A stretch of 23,457 bases of DNA, taken from NCBI GenBank assembly GCA_008501575.1, contig QQUO01000096.1, positions 1-23,457 on the forward strand. The letters run 5' to 3'. Source of the DNA: Pseudomonadota bacterium (lineage in GTDB: Bacteria; Pseudomonadota; Gammaproteobacteria; Xanthomonadales; Marinicellaceae). Positions within the stretch are counted from its first letter, which is position 1. Each line of letters opens with the position of its first letter. Both the position numbers and the translations under genes were made by a program. This document shows positions 9,347 to 17,149 of this stretch, piece by piece. A model generated the notes under the pieces. That model saw only the letters and a program-made list of their open reading frames with translations. It had not been told where the DNA came from and did not search any database.

Positions 9347-10117
9347 TTACAATGGAAAATTAGGTGATTCTGTGAGCACATCAAAACCATCATCCGTGAC
9401 CGCCAGAGTGTGCTCCCATTGTGCCGAGAGGGAGCGATCTTTGGTGACCACGGTCCAACCATCAGACAATAATTTACTGTGTCGCTTGCCTAAATTAATC
9501 ATCGGCTCTATGGTAAAAGTCATGCCTTTTTCCAGCACCAAACCGGTGCCGGGTCGACCATAGTGTAATACCTGTGGATCCTCATGGAAGGTTTGCCCGA
9601 TGCCGTGGCCACAGTATTCATACACCACCGAATATCGATTTTTTATGGCATGCGCCTGAATGGCTGCACCAATGTCACCTAAACGCACCCCCGGCTTAAC
9701 CATTTCGATACCCAGTTTCATGGCTTCGTATGTGACTTCAACCAGTCGTTTAGCACGTTGTCGCGGTTCACCGACAAAAAACATCCGCGAGGTATCACCA
9801 TGCCAACCATCTTTAATCACGGTGACATCTATATTGATGATATCACCGTCTTTGAGAATTCGATCACCACTGGGAATGCCGTGACAAATCACCTGATTCA
9901 CTGAAGTGCATATGGATTTTGGAAAACCGCGATAATTAAGAGGTGCCGGAATGTTGTTTTGCTGTTCGACAATAAATTGATGACAGCGTTCATCCAATTC
10001 CAGAGTAGAAACCCCAGGCTTGACATACGGTGTAATCATGTCCAATACCGCTGCCGCATCTTGTCCTGCGGCCCGCATTTTCTCGATTTGTTCCGGTGTT
10101 TTTATTATGACTGCCAT
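9347..10117 (-). CDS. map: Methionine aminopeptidase type I
   Basis: Removes the initiator methionine from nascent proteins. All five metal ligands and the catalytic histidine are present, at the same numbers as in the E. coli enzyme: His79 (VICHGIPS), Asp97 (NIDVT), Asp108 (HGDTS), His171 (CGHGIG), Glu204 (TIEPM) and Glu235 (WEHT). The 256-residue length and absence of an N-terminal zinc-finger extension place it in the standard bacterial type Ia class. A ribosome-binding site AAGG lies five bases before the start. It leads the map-glnD pair and is divergent from hemB, sharing an 84-base intergenic region. Confidence 0.98.
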   Translation of the reverse strand: MAVIIKTPEQIEKMRAAGQDAAAVLDMITPYVKPGVSTLELDERCHQFIVEQQNNIPAPLNYRGFPKSICTSVNQVICHGIPSGDRILKDGDIINIDVTVIKDGWHGDTSRMFFVGEPRQRAKRLVEVTYEAMKLGIEMVKPGVRLGDIGAAIQAHAIKNRYSVVYEYCGHGIGQTFHEDPQVLHYGRPGTGLVLEKGMTFTIEPMINLGKRHSKLLSDGWTVVTKDRSLSAQWEHTLAVTDDGFDVLTESPNFPL

Positions 10118-10140
10118 GCTACCTTTACGGTGATTAAAAG

Positions 10141-10169
10141 CTGAAATTTTAACCTAAAAACACTAAACT
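10141..10169 (+). promoter_or_regulatory. Candidate promoter for hemB-aroE
   Basis: CTGAAA (10141-10146), a 17-base spacer and TAAACT (10164-10169) precede hemB by about 30 bases. Four of six consensus bases match in each box. The whole map-hemB gap is A+T rich and must also hold the map promoter, for which I found no convincing boxes, so confidence is low. Confidence 0.25.
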
Positions 10170-10201
10170 ATCACCTTTGTTTAATTATGGGTTAAAAAGA
10201 C

Positions 10202-11194
10202 ATGCATTTCCCACACACCCGCAAACGGCGACTGCGCCAAAGTCAGGCCATCAGAAATCTGGCTCAAGAACACCGACTCAGCAGTCAGGATCTGATTTGG
10301 CCGGTGTTTATCCTCGATGGTTTTAACCGCTCTGAGCAGGTACAGTCCATGCCGGGCGTGACCCGCATGAGTGTCGATTTATTATTGGATAAGCTTCATA
10401 ACTTGGTGGCCAAAGGTCTCAACGCCGTGGCCTTGTTTCCGGTGGTTGATAAAGCCTTCAAATCTGATGATGCCTCAGAAGCATGGAACTCGGAAGGTCT
10501 GGTCCAAAAAGCCGTCAAAACCATTAAATCTGAAATACCCGAATTATTGGTGATTACTGATGTCGCCCTCGACCCTTATACATCTCATGGCCAAGATGGC
10601 ATCATTAATGACCAAGGTGATATTCTCAATGATGTCACCATCAGAGCCTTGGTAATGCAAGCCCAATCTCATGCCGATGCCGGTGCTGATATGGTGGCAC
10701 CTTCTGACATGATGGATGGCCGTATCGGTGAAATTCGCGCCGCATTTGAACTCAAAAAACGCCACAACATTGCCATTCTCGCTTATTCAGCGAAATATGC
10801 CTCGGTTTTTTATGGGCCTTTCAGGGATGCCGTCGGTTCTGCGGCTAACTTAGGCGGCAGCTCGAAAGCCACTTATCAAATGAATCCCGCTAACGCCCGT
10901 GAAGCCATCGACGAAATTCAATTGGATATTGAAGAAGGTGCCGACATGGTGATGATTAAACCGGGAATGCCTTATCTGGACATCATTAAAACCGCCAAAG
11001 AATACTTTAATGTACCGATATGCGCCTATCAGGTGTCCGGTGAATACGCCATGCTACAAAGCGCCATAAACAACGGTTTTTTAGATGAAAAAGGGGCCGT
11101 GATGGAATCTTTGTTATGTTTTAAACGTGCCGGCTGCGATGCCATTTTGACGTACTATGCCGACCGTGTAATTCATTGGCTCGACCAACAATGA
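10202..11194 (+). CDS. hemB: Delta-aminolevulinic acid dehydratase (porphobilinogen synthase)
   Basis: Condenses two 5-aminolevulinate molecules to porphobilinogen in tetrapyrrole synthesis. The 330-residue protein has both Schiff-base lysines: Lys198 in AYSAKYAS and Lys253 in MIKPGMPYLD. In the metal-binding loop (VALDPYTSHGQDG, residues 121-133) the zinc-ligand cysteines of the E. coli enzyme are replaced by Asp124 and Asp132. This is the pattern of the Pseudomonas-type, magnesium-responsive enzyme without catalytic zinc. Also visible are the RRLR element near the N-terminus and GPFRDA at 205-210. The start has only a weak ribosome-binding site. Its TGA stop overlaps the aroE start. Confidence 0.97.
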   Translation: MHFPHTRKRRLRQSQAIRNLAQEHRLSSQDLIWPVFILDGFNRSEQVQSMPGVTRMSVDLLLDKLHNLVAKGLNAVALFPVVDKAFKSDDASEAWNSEGLVQKAVKTIKSEIPELLVITDVALDPYTSHGQDGIINDQGDILNDVTIRALVMQAQSHADAGADMVAPSDMMDGRIGEIRAAFELKKRHNIAILAYSAKYASVFYGPFRDAVGSAANLGGSSKATYQMNPANAREAIDEIQLDIEEGADMVMIKPGMPYLDIIKTAKEYFNVPICAYQVSGEYAMLQSAINNGFLDEKGAVMESLLCFKRAGCDAILTYYADRVIHWLDQQ

Positions 11195-11991
11195 CTTTTC
11201 AGTTAGCCTTATTCGGTCATCCGGTTAAGCACAGTTTATCACCCCAAATCCAGCAGAATTTTGCGCAACAATTTAACCTTAAAATCAACTATCAACTGAT
11301 TGATGTCCGAGGTGACCAGTTAATTCAAAAAGTCCATGAGTTTTTTGACCAGGGTGGACACGGTGCCAACATCACCGTGCCCCACAAACAGTCCATCATG
11401 ACTGTAACCGACCATTTAACTGAGCGGGCCCAACAAGCCGGCGCAGTGAACACCTTATTTAAAAAAAAACAACAACTGTGGGGTGACAACACCGATGGTG
11501 CAGGCTTACTCAATGACTTCAACGATAAAAATATCTCCATCAAAAACAAACGGATTTTAATCATCGGCGCCGGCGGTGCGGTACAAGGTGTTTTACCCAA
11601 TATGGTTCAAAGCCAACCCAAATCCATCCACATCAGTAACCGCACCCTCAAAAAAGCCGAGAAATTGGCGCAATCTTCGAACCTATGCCATGCCTTAAGT
11701 GACACCCCAATAAACACCAGTTTTGATGTAATCATCAATGCCCCATCCTTAGGGCATCAAGGCCAATCACCTGATCTAGAACCCGAATGGCTATCACTCA
11801 ACACCATCGCCTATGACTTATCTTACCGTGCGGCCGCACAACCGTTTTTAACAAAATGTAAATCCATGGGCATTCAACAATCATACGACGGTATTGGCAT
11901 GCTCCACCACCAAGCCGCCCTGGCTTTTGCGCTGTGGTTTAACCACATCCCTAAGCAACCACTTAATGATAAATTTCGTACAAATTATTGA
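11191..11991 (+). CDS. aroE: Shikimate dehydrogenase
   Basis: Reduces 3-dehydroshikimate to shikimate with NADPH in the chorismate pathway. The 266-residue protein shows the substrate-binding HSLSP (14-18), the catalytic Lys66 in NITVPHK, Asp102 in NTDGAG, the glycine-rich dinucleotide loop GAGGAVQGV and the NRT element after the second strand that contacts the NADP phosphate. I place the start at 11191, where ATGA overlaps the hemB stop; the in-frame ATG 15 bases upstream lies inside hemB and lengthens the protein beyond the family start. The gene converges on the membrane-protein gene and overlaps its end by seven bases. Confidence 0.95.
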   Translation: MTFQLALFGHPVKHSLSPQIQQNFAQQFNLKINYQLIDVRGDQLIQKVHEFFDQGGHGANITVPHKQSIMTVTDHLTERAQQAGAVNTLFKKKQQLWGDNTDGAGLLNDFNDKNISIKNKRILIIGAGGAVQGVLPNMVQSQPKSIHISNRTLKKAEKLAQSSNLCHALSDTPINTSFDVIINAPSLGHQGQSPDLEPEWLSLNTIAYDLSYRAAAQPFLTKCKSMGIQQSYDGIGMLHHQAALAFALWFNHIPKQPLNDKFRTNY

Positions 11992-13706
11992 ACCAATTCA
12001 ATCACTAATTTTTCAACCATTATATGTTGATTGGTCATCAAATTCAGATCAAATAAGTGTAAGGCCGCATTAAACTTATTTTTATTCAAAACATAGCTCG
12101 TTGAAGCCGTTTTGCTAACACCATCTGTTCCTGTTATTGTCATACTTTGTAAAACTTGACCATTGACTATGACCTCAAAATCACCAATCGGCACATTGTT
12201 CTTCTGAGGACTGCTGTAATGCAACTCAATCACATATTCTCCCGAATACATTCTCTGGTATTCTCTGAATTGCAATTGCTTATCAACCCCCGGTTTGTAG
12301 TCGCATAAATTATTCGTACAAATTTGCTCTAACTGTTTATTTAAAATATAGTCATTTTGATAACCACACACAAAGCAAATCTGACTTTGTGGTATTTTTA
12401 ATTTTTCCCCATCAATGGTTTTTGTGTATAAAACCCTGTTTTTTGATTTGTTTTTATTGACCATGGTCCTAAAGTCATTTTCAACTATCCAAGCAGAAAT
12501 GTCCTTGCCTAAAGTATCATCAAATACATATTGGCCCACCCCAACCATTGCCGACTTATTAAAATACGCATAAACAAGTGGTGCTCTCACATAAAACAAG
12601 ACTGAACATAACAGAACTATACCCAATGTCATTAATTTAAGTTTGACTTGATGGTTTATCAGCAAGTTTTTAGTCAATATGTAAATAAGCAGTAAAGTGG
12701 CTCCATATGAGGCATACGATAACAATCTGGATAAATCCCAGGCAAAGAATAAAATACTTAACGGTGAAAAAATAACCAAAAAGTAAAACACATTTCGTGG
12801 TAAACCGGTTTTATATTTGCTGCCGGTAGATAAGGATAATATTACGAAAAACACCAAAGGCATCAGCAAAAAATATAATGCTTTAATGACAAACAAATAA
12901 AAATTGTTCGTGATGATGTTTATCATTTTGATAAATGCACCATAAATACCTTGATTAAATTGTCGCGTATACAATAAATGCTTATTTTCTTCCGATAAAA
13001 AACTGATCTGATTGAGTGTAATTTTTAAAGCATCATTGTTATGATTAAAACCAATCACAAAGTAAACCACAACCGGTAAAACGAGGCTAATAATCAATAT
13101 TTTTAAAACAGTCCGATTTTTTTGAACATATAAATATTCATACAGAATCATAAATAGCACAGAAAGCCAACAAAACAAAAAGGCTTCGTGAGTAAGTATG
13201 CCAAATACAATCGAGATAATAATAAGTCGCCATTTTCTATACAAAAAACCTATCAATCCCAGATAACACCAAATAAACACAAACAAATCAGGGTAACCGG
13301 TGGTATTGGCCAAGGTTGGCCAAAGAGGTGTGATGCTTAAAAAGCACACCAAACCCAAATAAAAAACTTTATTGTATGAATCTACAGTCGACTTATAAAC
13401 CAAATAAATTAAATGAAAAAATAGTACTGCAAAAAATAAACACACCAAAAAACTGTAAAAAACCACGAGAATTATTTGTTGAGTTTCATTAGCGAAGTCA
13501 CCAAAAAAAAACTGAAAAATCGTACCCAATAAACCTCGTTTAATAAAGCCGTGCTCGTACGAGACAAACCACAAATACTGCCCCCAAACATTCGGCCCAT
13601 AAAAACCTTTCACTAAATTTGGAATGCTAAACACTAAAAAATACAGCATTGTCAAAATCAATGCCAACCATGAAATATTTGTTTTGTATAATTGAGATTT
13701 ATTCAT
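11985..13706 (-). CDS. Polytopic membrane protein, GT-C-like, with Cys-bearing C-terminal domain; candidate lipid-linked-sugar transferase
   Basis: A 573-residue protein with about 11 predicted membrane segments over residues 10-375, then a soluble C-terminal region of about 190 residues. I do not recognise a named family. The loop after the first segment holds YEHGFIKRGLLG (50-61); later come His173-Glu174 in ILTHEAF and Asp324 in AWDLSRL. Acidic and His-Glu residues at membrane edges are typical of GT-C glycosyltransferases, which use polyprenyl-phosphate sugars outside the cytoplasmic membrane. The soluble part has four cysteines (444, 447, 463, 468) spaced CX2C and CX4C, then beta-rich sequence ending in a VNG turn. 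The gene is visibly more A+T rich than its housekeeping neighbours. It is divergent from the D-arabinose-donor operon, which suggests, but does not prove, that it consumes that donor. A polymerase or flippase-like role is an alternative. Confidence 0.6.
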   Translation of the reverse strand: MNKSQLYKTNISWLALILTMLYFLVFSIPNLVKGFYGPNVWGQYLWFVSYEHGFIKRGLLGTIFQFFFGDFANETQQIILVVFYSFLVCLFFAVLFFHLIYLVYKSTVDSYNKVFYLGLVCFLSITPLWPTLANTTGYPDLFVFIWCYLGLIGFLYRKWRLIIISIVFGILTHEAFLFCWLSVLFMILYEYLYVQKNRTVLKILIISLVLPVVVYFVIGFNHNNDALKITLNQISFLSEENKHLLYTRQFNQGIYGAFIKMINIITNNFYLFVIKALYFLLMPLVFFVILSLSTGSKYKTGLPRNVFYFLVIFSPLSILFFAWDLSRLLSYASYGATLLLIYILTKNLLINHQVKLKLMTLGIVLLCSVLFYVRAPLVYAYFNKSAMVGVGQYVFDDTLGKDISAWIVENDFRTMVNKNKSKNRVLYTKTIDGEKLKIPQSQICFVCGYQNDYILNKQLEQICTNNLCDYKPGVDKQLQFREYQRMYSGEYVIELHYSSPQKNNVPIGDFEVIVNGQVLQSMTITGTDGVSKTASTSYVLNKNKFNAALHLFDLNLMTNQHIMVEKLVIELVQ

Positions 13707-13784
13707 AAGCCATTAGGCGATTCGTTACAATACATTAAAAGCCACCTCTTTATTGCCGGACAACTGATGACTGTTCATTCATAA

Positions 13785-14663
13785 ATGACTATTTTTAAAA
13801 ATATTATAAAACTTATCAGGCCGCACCAGTACCTGAAAAATCTGTTTGTGTTTGCCCCTTTATTTTTTGCTTTTGCTTTCGATGCTGAAATTATCTGGTA
13901 TACAGTGGTTGCTTTCGGGTTGTTTTGTCTTCTTGCCAGTGCTATTTATGCGTTTAATGATCTTTACGATGTGGTTGAAGACAGCCGACATCCAATCAAA
14001 AAGTATCGACCGATTGCCTCTGGATCTGTGTCTAAACAGACTGCTTGGTGGGTGTTTTTATCGTTAACTATTGTCGCTTTAATGGCTGCATATTTATTTC
14101 AACCTACCTTATTTTATGTTATGGCAATCTATTTTATTATCAATATCGCTTACTCCTTAGGGCTTAAGCATATACCGATTATTGATATATTTATCATTGC
14201 CGTGGGCTTTGTATTACGCTTATTTGCCGGCAATGTATTTTTGCCTAATCCGCTGTCGATGTGGATTATAATCATGACTTTTCTGCTGGCCATATTTTTA
14301 GGTATTGCCAAACGACGAGATGATGTTTTGTTACAACAACAAGGCCAATCAACCCGCAAGAATATCGGTGGTTATAATCTGGAATTTATTAATGCCAGCA
14401 TGGTTCTAATGTCAGCAGTCATTATCATCGGTTACATTCAATACACCATTTCACCGGAAGTGATGGCACGACTCGGTACGGACTATGTCTATTTAACCAG
14501 TGTTTTTGTAATTTTAGGGATTTTACGCTATATGCAAATCACTTTTGTGGAGCAAAAAAGTAGCAGCCCGACACGGGTACTGATGCGTGATATATTTATC
14601 CAGCTGACCATTGTTGCTTGGCTACTGAGTTATCTGCTGATTTATTTTCTCGCTTCTCAATAA
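13785..14663 (+). CDS. UbiA-superfamily polyprenyl-phosphate phosphoribosyltransferase (DPPR synthase-like)
   Basis: Predicted to transfer 5-phosphoribose from PRPP to a polyprenyl phosphate, giving polyprenyl-phosphoryl-5-phosphoribose, the first committed step to lipid-linked D-arabinose. The 292 residues start with LIRPHQYLKNLFVFAPLFF, which resembles the DPPR-synthase subfamily (Rv3806c type) more than the ubiquinone or heme UbiA enzymes. The Asp-rich motif NDLYDVVED (58-66) is followed by RHPIKKYRPIASG, and a second acidic site is KRRDD (176-180). About nine hydrophobic segments are seen. It leads a five-gene operon with GtrA, DprE1, DprE2 and HAD homologues, which strongly supports the assignment. 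No good ribosome-binding site precedes the ATG. It is divergent from the 573-residue membrane protein, 78 bases away. Confidence 0.85.
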   Translation: MTIFKNIIKLIRPHQYLKNLFVFAPLFFAFAFDAEIIWYTVVAFGLFCLLASAIYAFNDLYDVVEDSRHPIKKYRPIASGSVSKQTAWWVFLSLTIVALMAAYLFQPTLFYVMAIYFIINIAYSLGLKHIPIIDIFIIAVGFVLRLFAGNVFLPNPLSMWIIIMTFLLAIFLGIAKRRDDVLLQQQGQSTRKNIGGYNLEFINASMVLMSAVIIIGYIQYTISPEVMARLGTDYVYLTSVFVILGILRYMQITFVEQKSSSPTRVLMRDIFIQLTIVAWLLSYLLIYFLASQ

Positions 14664-14671
14664 AAAAATAG

Positions 14672-15094
14672 ATGATTTCCTCATTTTTATCAAAGCAATT
14701 TATTCTGTTTTTATTCACCGGTGGTATCGCGGCTTTGGTGAACTTCGGAAGTCGTTTTTTATACAGCACCGTTTTCAGCTATCCTGTGGCAATTATCTGG
14801 GCTTATATCACCGGCATGGTGGTGGCATTTATTTTATTCAAAATCGTTGTCTTTAAACCGGCTAAACATTCCGTTAAAAAACAAATTTTTTATTTCATCG
14901 TGGTCAACCTTTTGGCCATTGCCCAAACACTAATTATTAGCTTGTTACTGGCCAACAACTTGTTTCCGATGCTGAACATCAACTTTTATCCTGAAGCCTT
15001 GGCCCATGCCTGCGGTATTGCAGTGCCGGCAATCACCAGTTTCATCGGCCACAGTCTATTCAGCTTTAGACAACACGAAAGTCACCATGCCTAA
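14672..15094 (+). CDS. GtrA-family small membrane protein, possible lipid-linked arabinose translocation partner
   Basis: A 140-residue protein with four hydrophobic segments, at about 9-27, 33-56, 69-93 and 104-130. It has the typical GtrA opening (FILFLFTGGIAALVNFGSRF) and the internal AYITGMVVAFILFK stretch. GtrA proteins are associated with movement of polyprenyl-phosphate sugars across the membrane. In mycobacteria the GtrA member Rv3789 sits directly before dprE1 and dprE2, the same order as here. The gene starts eight bases after the UbiA-type gene and overlaps the dprE1 start by eight bases, so it belongs to the same transcript. Whether it flips the lipid or acts as a membrane anchor for the other enzymes cannot be told from sequence. 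Confidence 0.85.
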   Translation: MISSFLSKQFILFLFTGGIAALVNFGSRFLYSTVFSYPVAIIWAYITGMVVAFILFKIVVFKPAKHSVKKQIFYFIVVNLLAIAQTLIISLLLANNLFPMLNINFYPEALAHACGIAVPAITSFIGHSLFSFRQHESHHA

Positions 15095-16415
15095 CCAATC
15101 TACCAAACAAGTGAGCGGATGGGGGCGATTTCCTCAATTAAAGCACCGGGTTTTCACACCGCGCACAGCATCGGATCTCCACAGTTTCGTAAAAAACAAC
15201 GAAAACCCCAACGCCATCGCTTTTGGGAATGGTCGCAGTTATGGCGACAGCGCCTTAAGTGAGTGCATCATCGACTGCCGTCAGGCTCAGAATTATTTTA
15301 TTGATTTTAATTCCCAACAAGGCACACTCACTTGCCAGGCAGGGGTTACTTTGGATGAAATCCTTAAAGTCATTGTGCCCAAAGGCTGGTTTTTACCGGT
15401 GACACCCGGGACCTGTTTTGTTACCTTAGGCGGTGCCATTGCCGCCGATGTTCATGGCAAAAACCACCATCTGGCCGGTTGTTTTAGCGAACATATCACC
15501 GAACTGCAGCTTTTATTGGCTGACGGCACCACCATAAGTTGTCATAAAAACCAACAACCGGATTTATTTAGAGCCACTTGTGGTGGTATGGGATTGACCG
15601 GCGTTATCCTGTCAGCCACCATTCAGCTCAAAGCCATCTCATCCACACAAATACTGCAGACCACCCATAAAACACGCAACTTGCAAGAAACCTTTGCGGT
15701 ATTTGAACAAAACCAAAGTAGCACCTATTCAGTCGCCTGGATTGACTGCTTTGCCAAAAATAAATCTCTGGGGAGAAGTTTGGTCAGTATAGGTGAGTTT
15801 GCCGATGACGGTTCGTTAACCCAAACCAACAAAAAAAAAGCCCGTACCATGCCCCGCTGGTTTCCCGGATTTATGTTGAATTCCTGGACCATTAAAATAT
15901 TTAATACGCTGTATTATCACCGCCAAAGGAAGCCGGTTAAACAAGAAGCGGTGCATTACCAGCAATTCTTTTACCCCTTGGATGGCATACATCATTGGAA
16001 TAGGATGTACGGTCGTCGCGGCTTTATTCAGTATCAATTTATTCTGCCCAAAAAAACCAGTTTTGAAGGCCTTAACGCCATTCTTAAAACCATAGCAGAC
16101 GCCGGACAGGGTTCTTTTTTAGCGGTTTTAAAACTCCACGGTCAAGCCAATGAAAACTGGCTGTCATTCCCCATGGAAGGTTATAGTCTGGCCCTGGATT
16201 TTAAAGTTCAAGATAAATTATTTCCGCTACTCAACCGATTAGATCAACTTGTTTTAAATTATAAAGGCCGGTTTTATCTGGCCAAAGATGCCCGCGTCAG
16301 TCGCGAGGTATTTGAACAAGGTTATCCGAACATTGAGAAATTCAGACAATATAGGCAGGATCACAACATGAACCAACATTTTAATTCCGCACAATCTTTA
16401 CGAATAGGCTTATAA
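15087..16415 (+). CDS. dprE1: DprE1-like FAD-dependent decaprenylphosphoryl-beta-D-ribose 2'-oxidase
   Basis: Oxidises the 2'-hydroxyl of polyprenyl-phosphoryl-ribose to a keto intermediate; with DprE2 it epimerises ribose to arabinose. The 442-residue protein follows mycobacterial DprE1 along its length: GWGRFPQ at 11-17, the FAD loop GNGRSYGDSAL (47-57), VHGKNHH at 122-128, GGMGLTG (166-172), WNRMYGRRGFIQYQF (304-318) and AKDAR with Lys400, matching the essential Lys418 of M. tuberculosis. The position equivalent to Cys387, the benzothiazinone target, is Ala369 (in YSLALDF). The start at 15087 aligns with the family; the longer in-frame ORF reads through gtrA. It overlaps gtrA by eight bases and ends two bases before dprE2. 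Confidence 0.92.
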   Translation: MPNQSTKQVSGWGRFPQLKHRVFTPRTASDLHSFVKNNENPNAIAFGNGRSYGDSALSECIIDCRQAQNYFIDFNSQQGTLTCQAGVTLDEILKVIVPKGWFLPVTPGTCFVTLGGAIAADVHGKNHHLAGCFSEHITELQLLLADGTTISCHKNQQPDLFRATCGGMGLTGVILSATIQLKAISSTQILQTTHKTRNLQETFAVFEQNQSSTYSVAWIDCFAKNKSLGRSLVSIGEFADDGSLTQTNKKKARTMPRWFPGFMLNSWTIKIFNTLYYHRQRKPVKQEAVHYQQFFYPLDGIHHWNRMYGRRGFIQYQFILPKKTSFEGLNAILKTIADAGQGSFLAVLKLHGQANENWLSFPMEGYSLALDFKVQDKLFPLLNRLDQLVLNYKGRFYLAKDARVSREVFEQGYPNIEKFRQYRQDHNMNQHFNSAQSLRIGL

Positions 16416-16417
16416 CC

Positions 16418-17149
16418 ATGTCATCTTTATTAATACTCGGTGCCAAAAGCGACATCGCCCGGGCCGTGGCCCAACAATATGCAGCCAACGGCTATGATTT
16501 ACTACTGGCCGGTCGAACCATCAACGAATTAGATGACTTTGCCAAAGACTTGACCATTCGAAATGAGATTAAGGTCTTCTTACATGAATTTGATGCCAAC
16601 GATTTTGACAGCCATGCTGCCTTCATTAACCAGTTACCGCAGCTACCCGATGGTGTCATCACCGCCATTGGCTATCTGGGCGAACAAACGCAAGCAGAAC
16701 AGGATTGGACCGAATGCGAAAAAATCATGAATCAAAACCTACTCGGTAATGTATCAGTTTTAAATATCATCGCCAATTTATTCGTCCAAAGGCAATCCGG
16801 CTTTATTGTCGGCATCAGCTCCGTGGCCGGCGATCGCGGCCGCCAGAAAAACTATCTTTATGGTGCTGCCAAAGCGGGATTCACCACTTATTTATCGGGT
16901 TTGCGCAATCGGTTGTACAAAAAAAATGTTCATGTGCTAACTGTTAAACCCGGCTTTGTGAATACCCAAATGACCACAGATATGGACTTACCAACCAAAC
17001 TAACGGCAGAACCCGAACAAGTCGCCAAAGATATTTACAAAGCCCAGCAAAACAACAAAAACACACTCTACACAAAAGGTATCTGGGCCTGGATTATGCT
17101 TATCATCCGATTAATTCCCGAGTGGCAATTTAAGAAAATGGATTTATGA
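16418..17149 (+). CDS. dprE2: DprE2-like short-chain reductase (decaprenylphosphoryl-2-keto-ribose reductase)
   Basis: Predicted to reduce the 2'-keto product of DprE1 to polyprenyl-phosphoryl-D-arabinose using NAD(P)H. The 243-residue short-chain dehydrogenase has the nucleotide loop GAKSDIA (8-14), SSVAGDRGR with the catalytic Ser, and the YGAAK Tyr-Lys pair, followed by VKPGFVNTQM. The C-terminal tail IIRLIPEWQFKKM resembles the hydrophobic tail of mycobacterial DprE2 and could touch the membrane. It directly follows dprE1, and its TGA stop overlaps the next start as ATGA, so the two are tightly coupled. A generic short-chain dehydrogenase would be the fallback call; context and tail argue for DprE2. 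Confidence 0.9.
   Translation: MSSLLILGAKSDIARAVAQQYAANGYDLLLAGRTINELDDFAKDLTIRNEIKVFLHEFDANDFDSHAAFINQLPQLPDGVITAIGYLGEQTQAEQDWTECEKIMNQNLLGNVSVLNIIANLFVQRQSGFIVGISSVAGDRGRQKNYLYGAAKAGFTTYLSGLRNRLYKKNVHVLTVKPGFVNTQMTTDMDLPTKLTAEPEQVAKDIYKAQQNNKNTLYTKGIWAWIMLIIRLIPEWQFKKMDL

Noticed and set aside
11987..12002. Inverted repeat attgaa-ccaa-ttcaat between aroE and the membrane-protein gene
   Set aside because: Six A+T-rich pairs with no T run; too weak to call a terminator although its position between converging genes is suitable.
15006..15086. Upstream in-frame extension of the DprE1 gene
   Set aside because: This part lies within gtrA in another frame, and the aligned DprE1 family start is close to the ATG at 15087.
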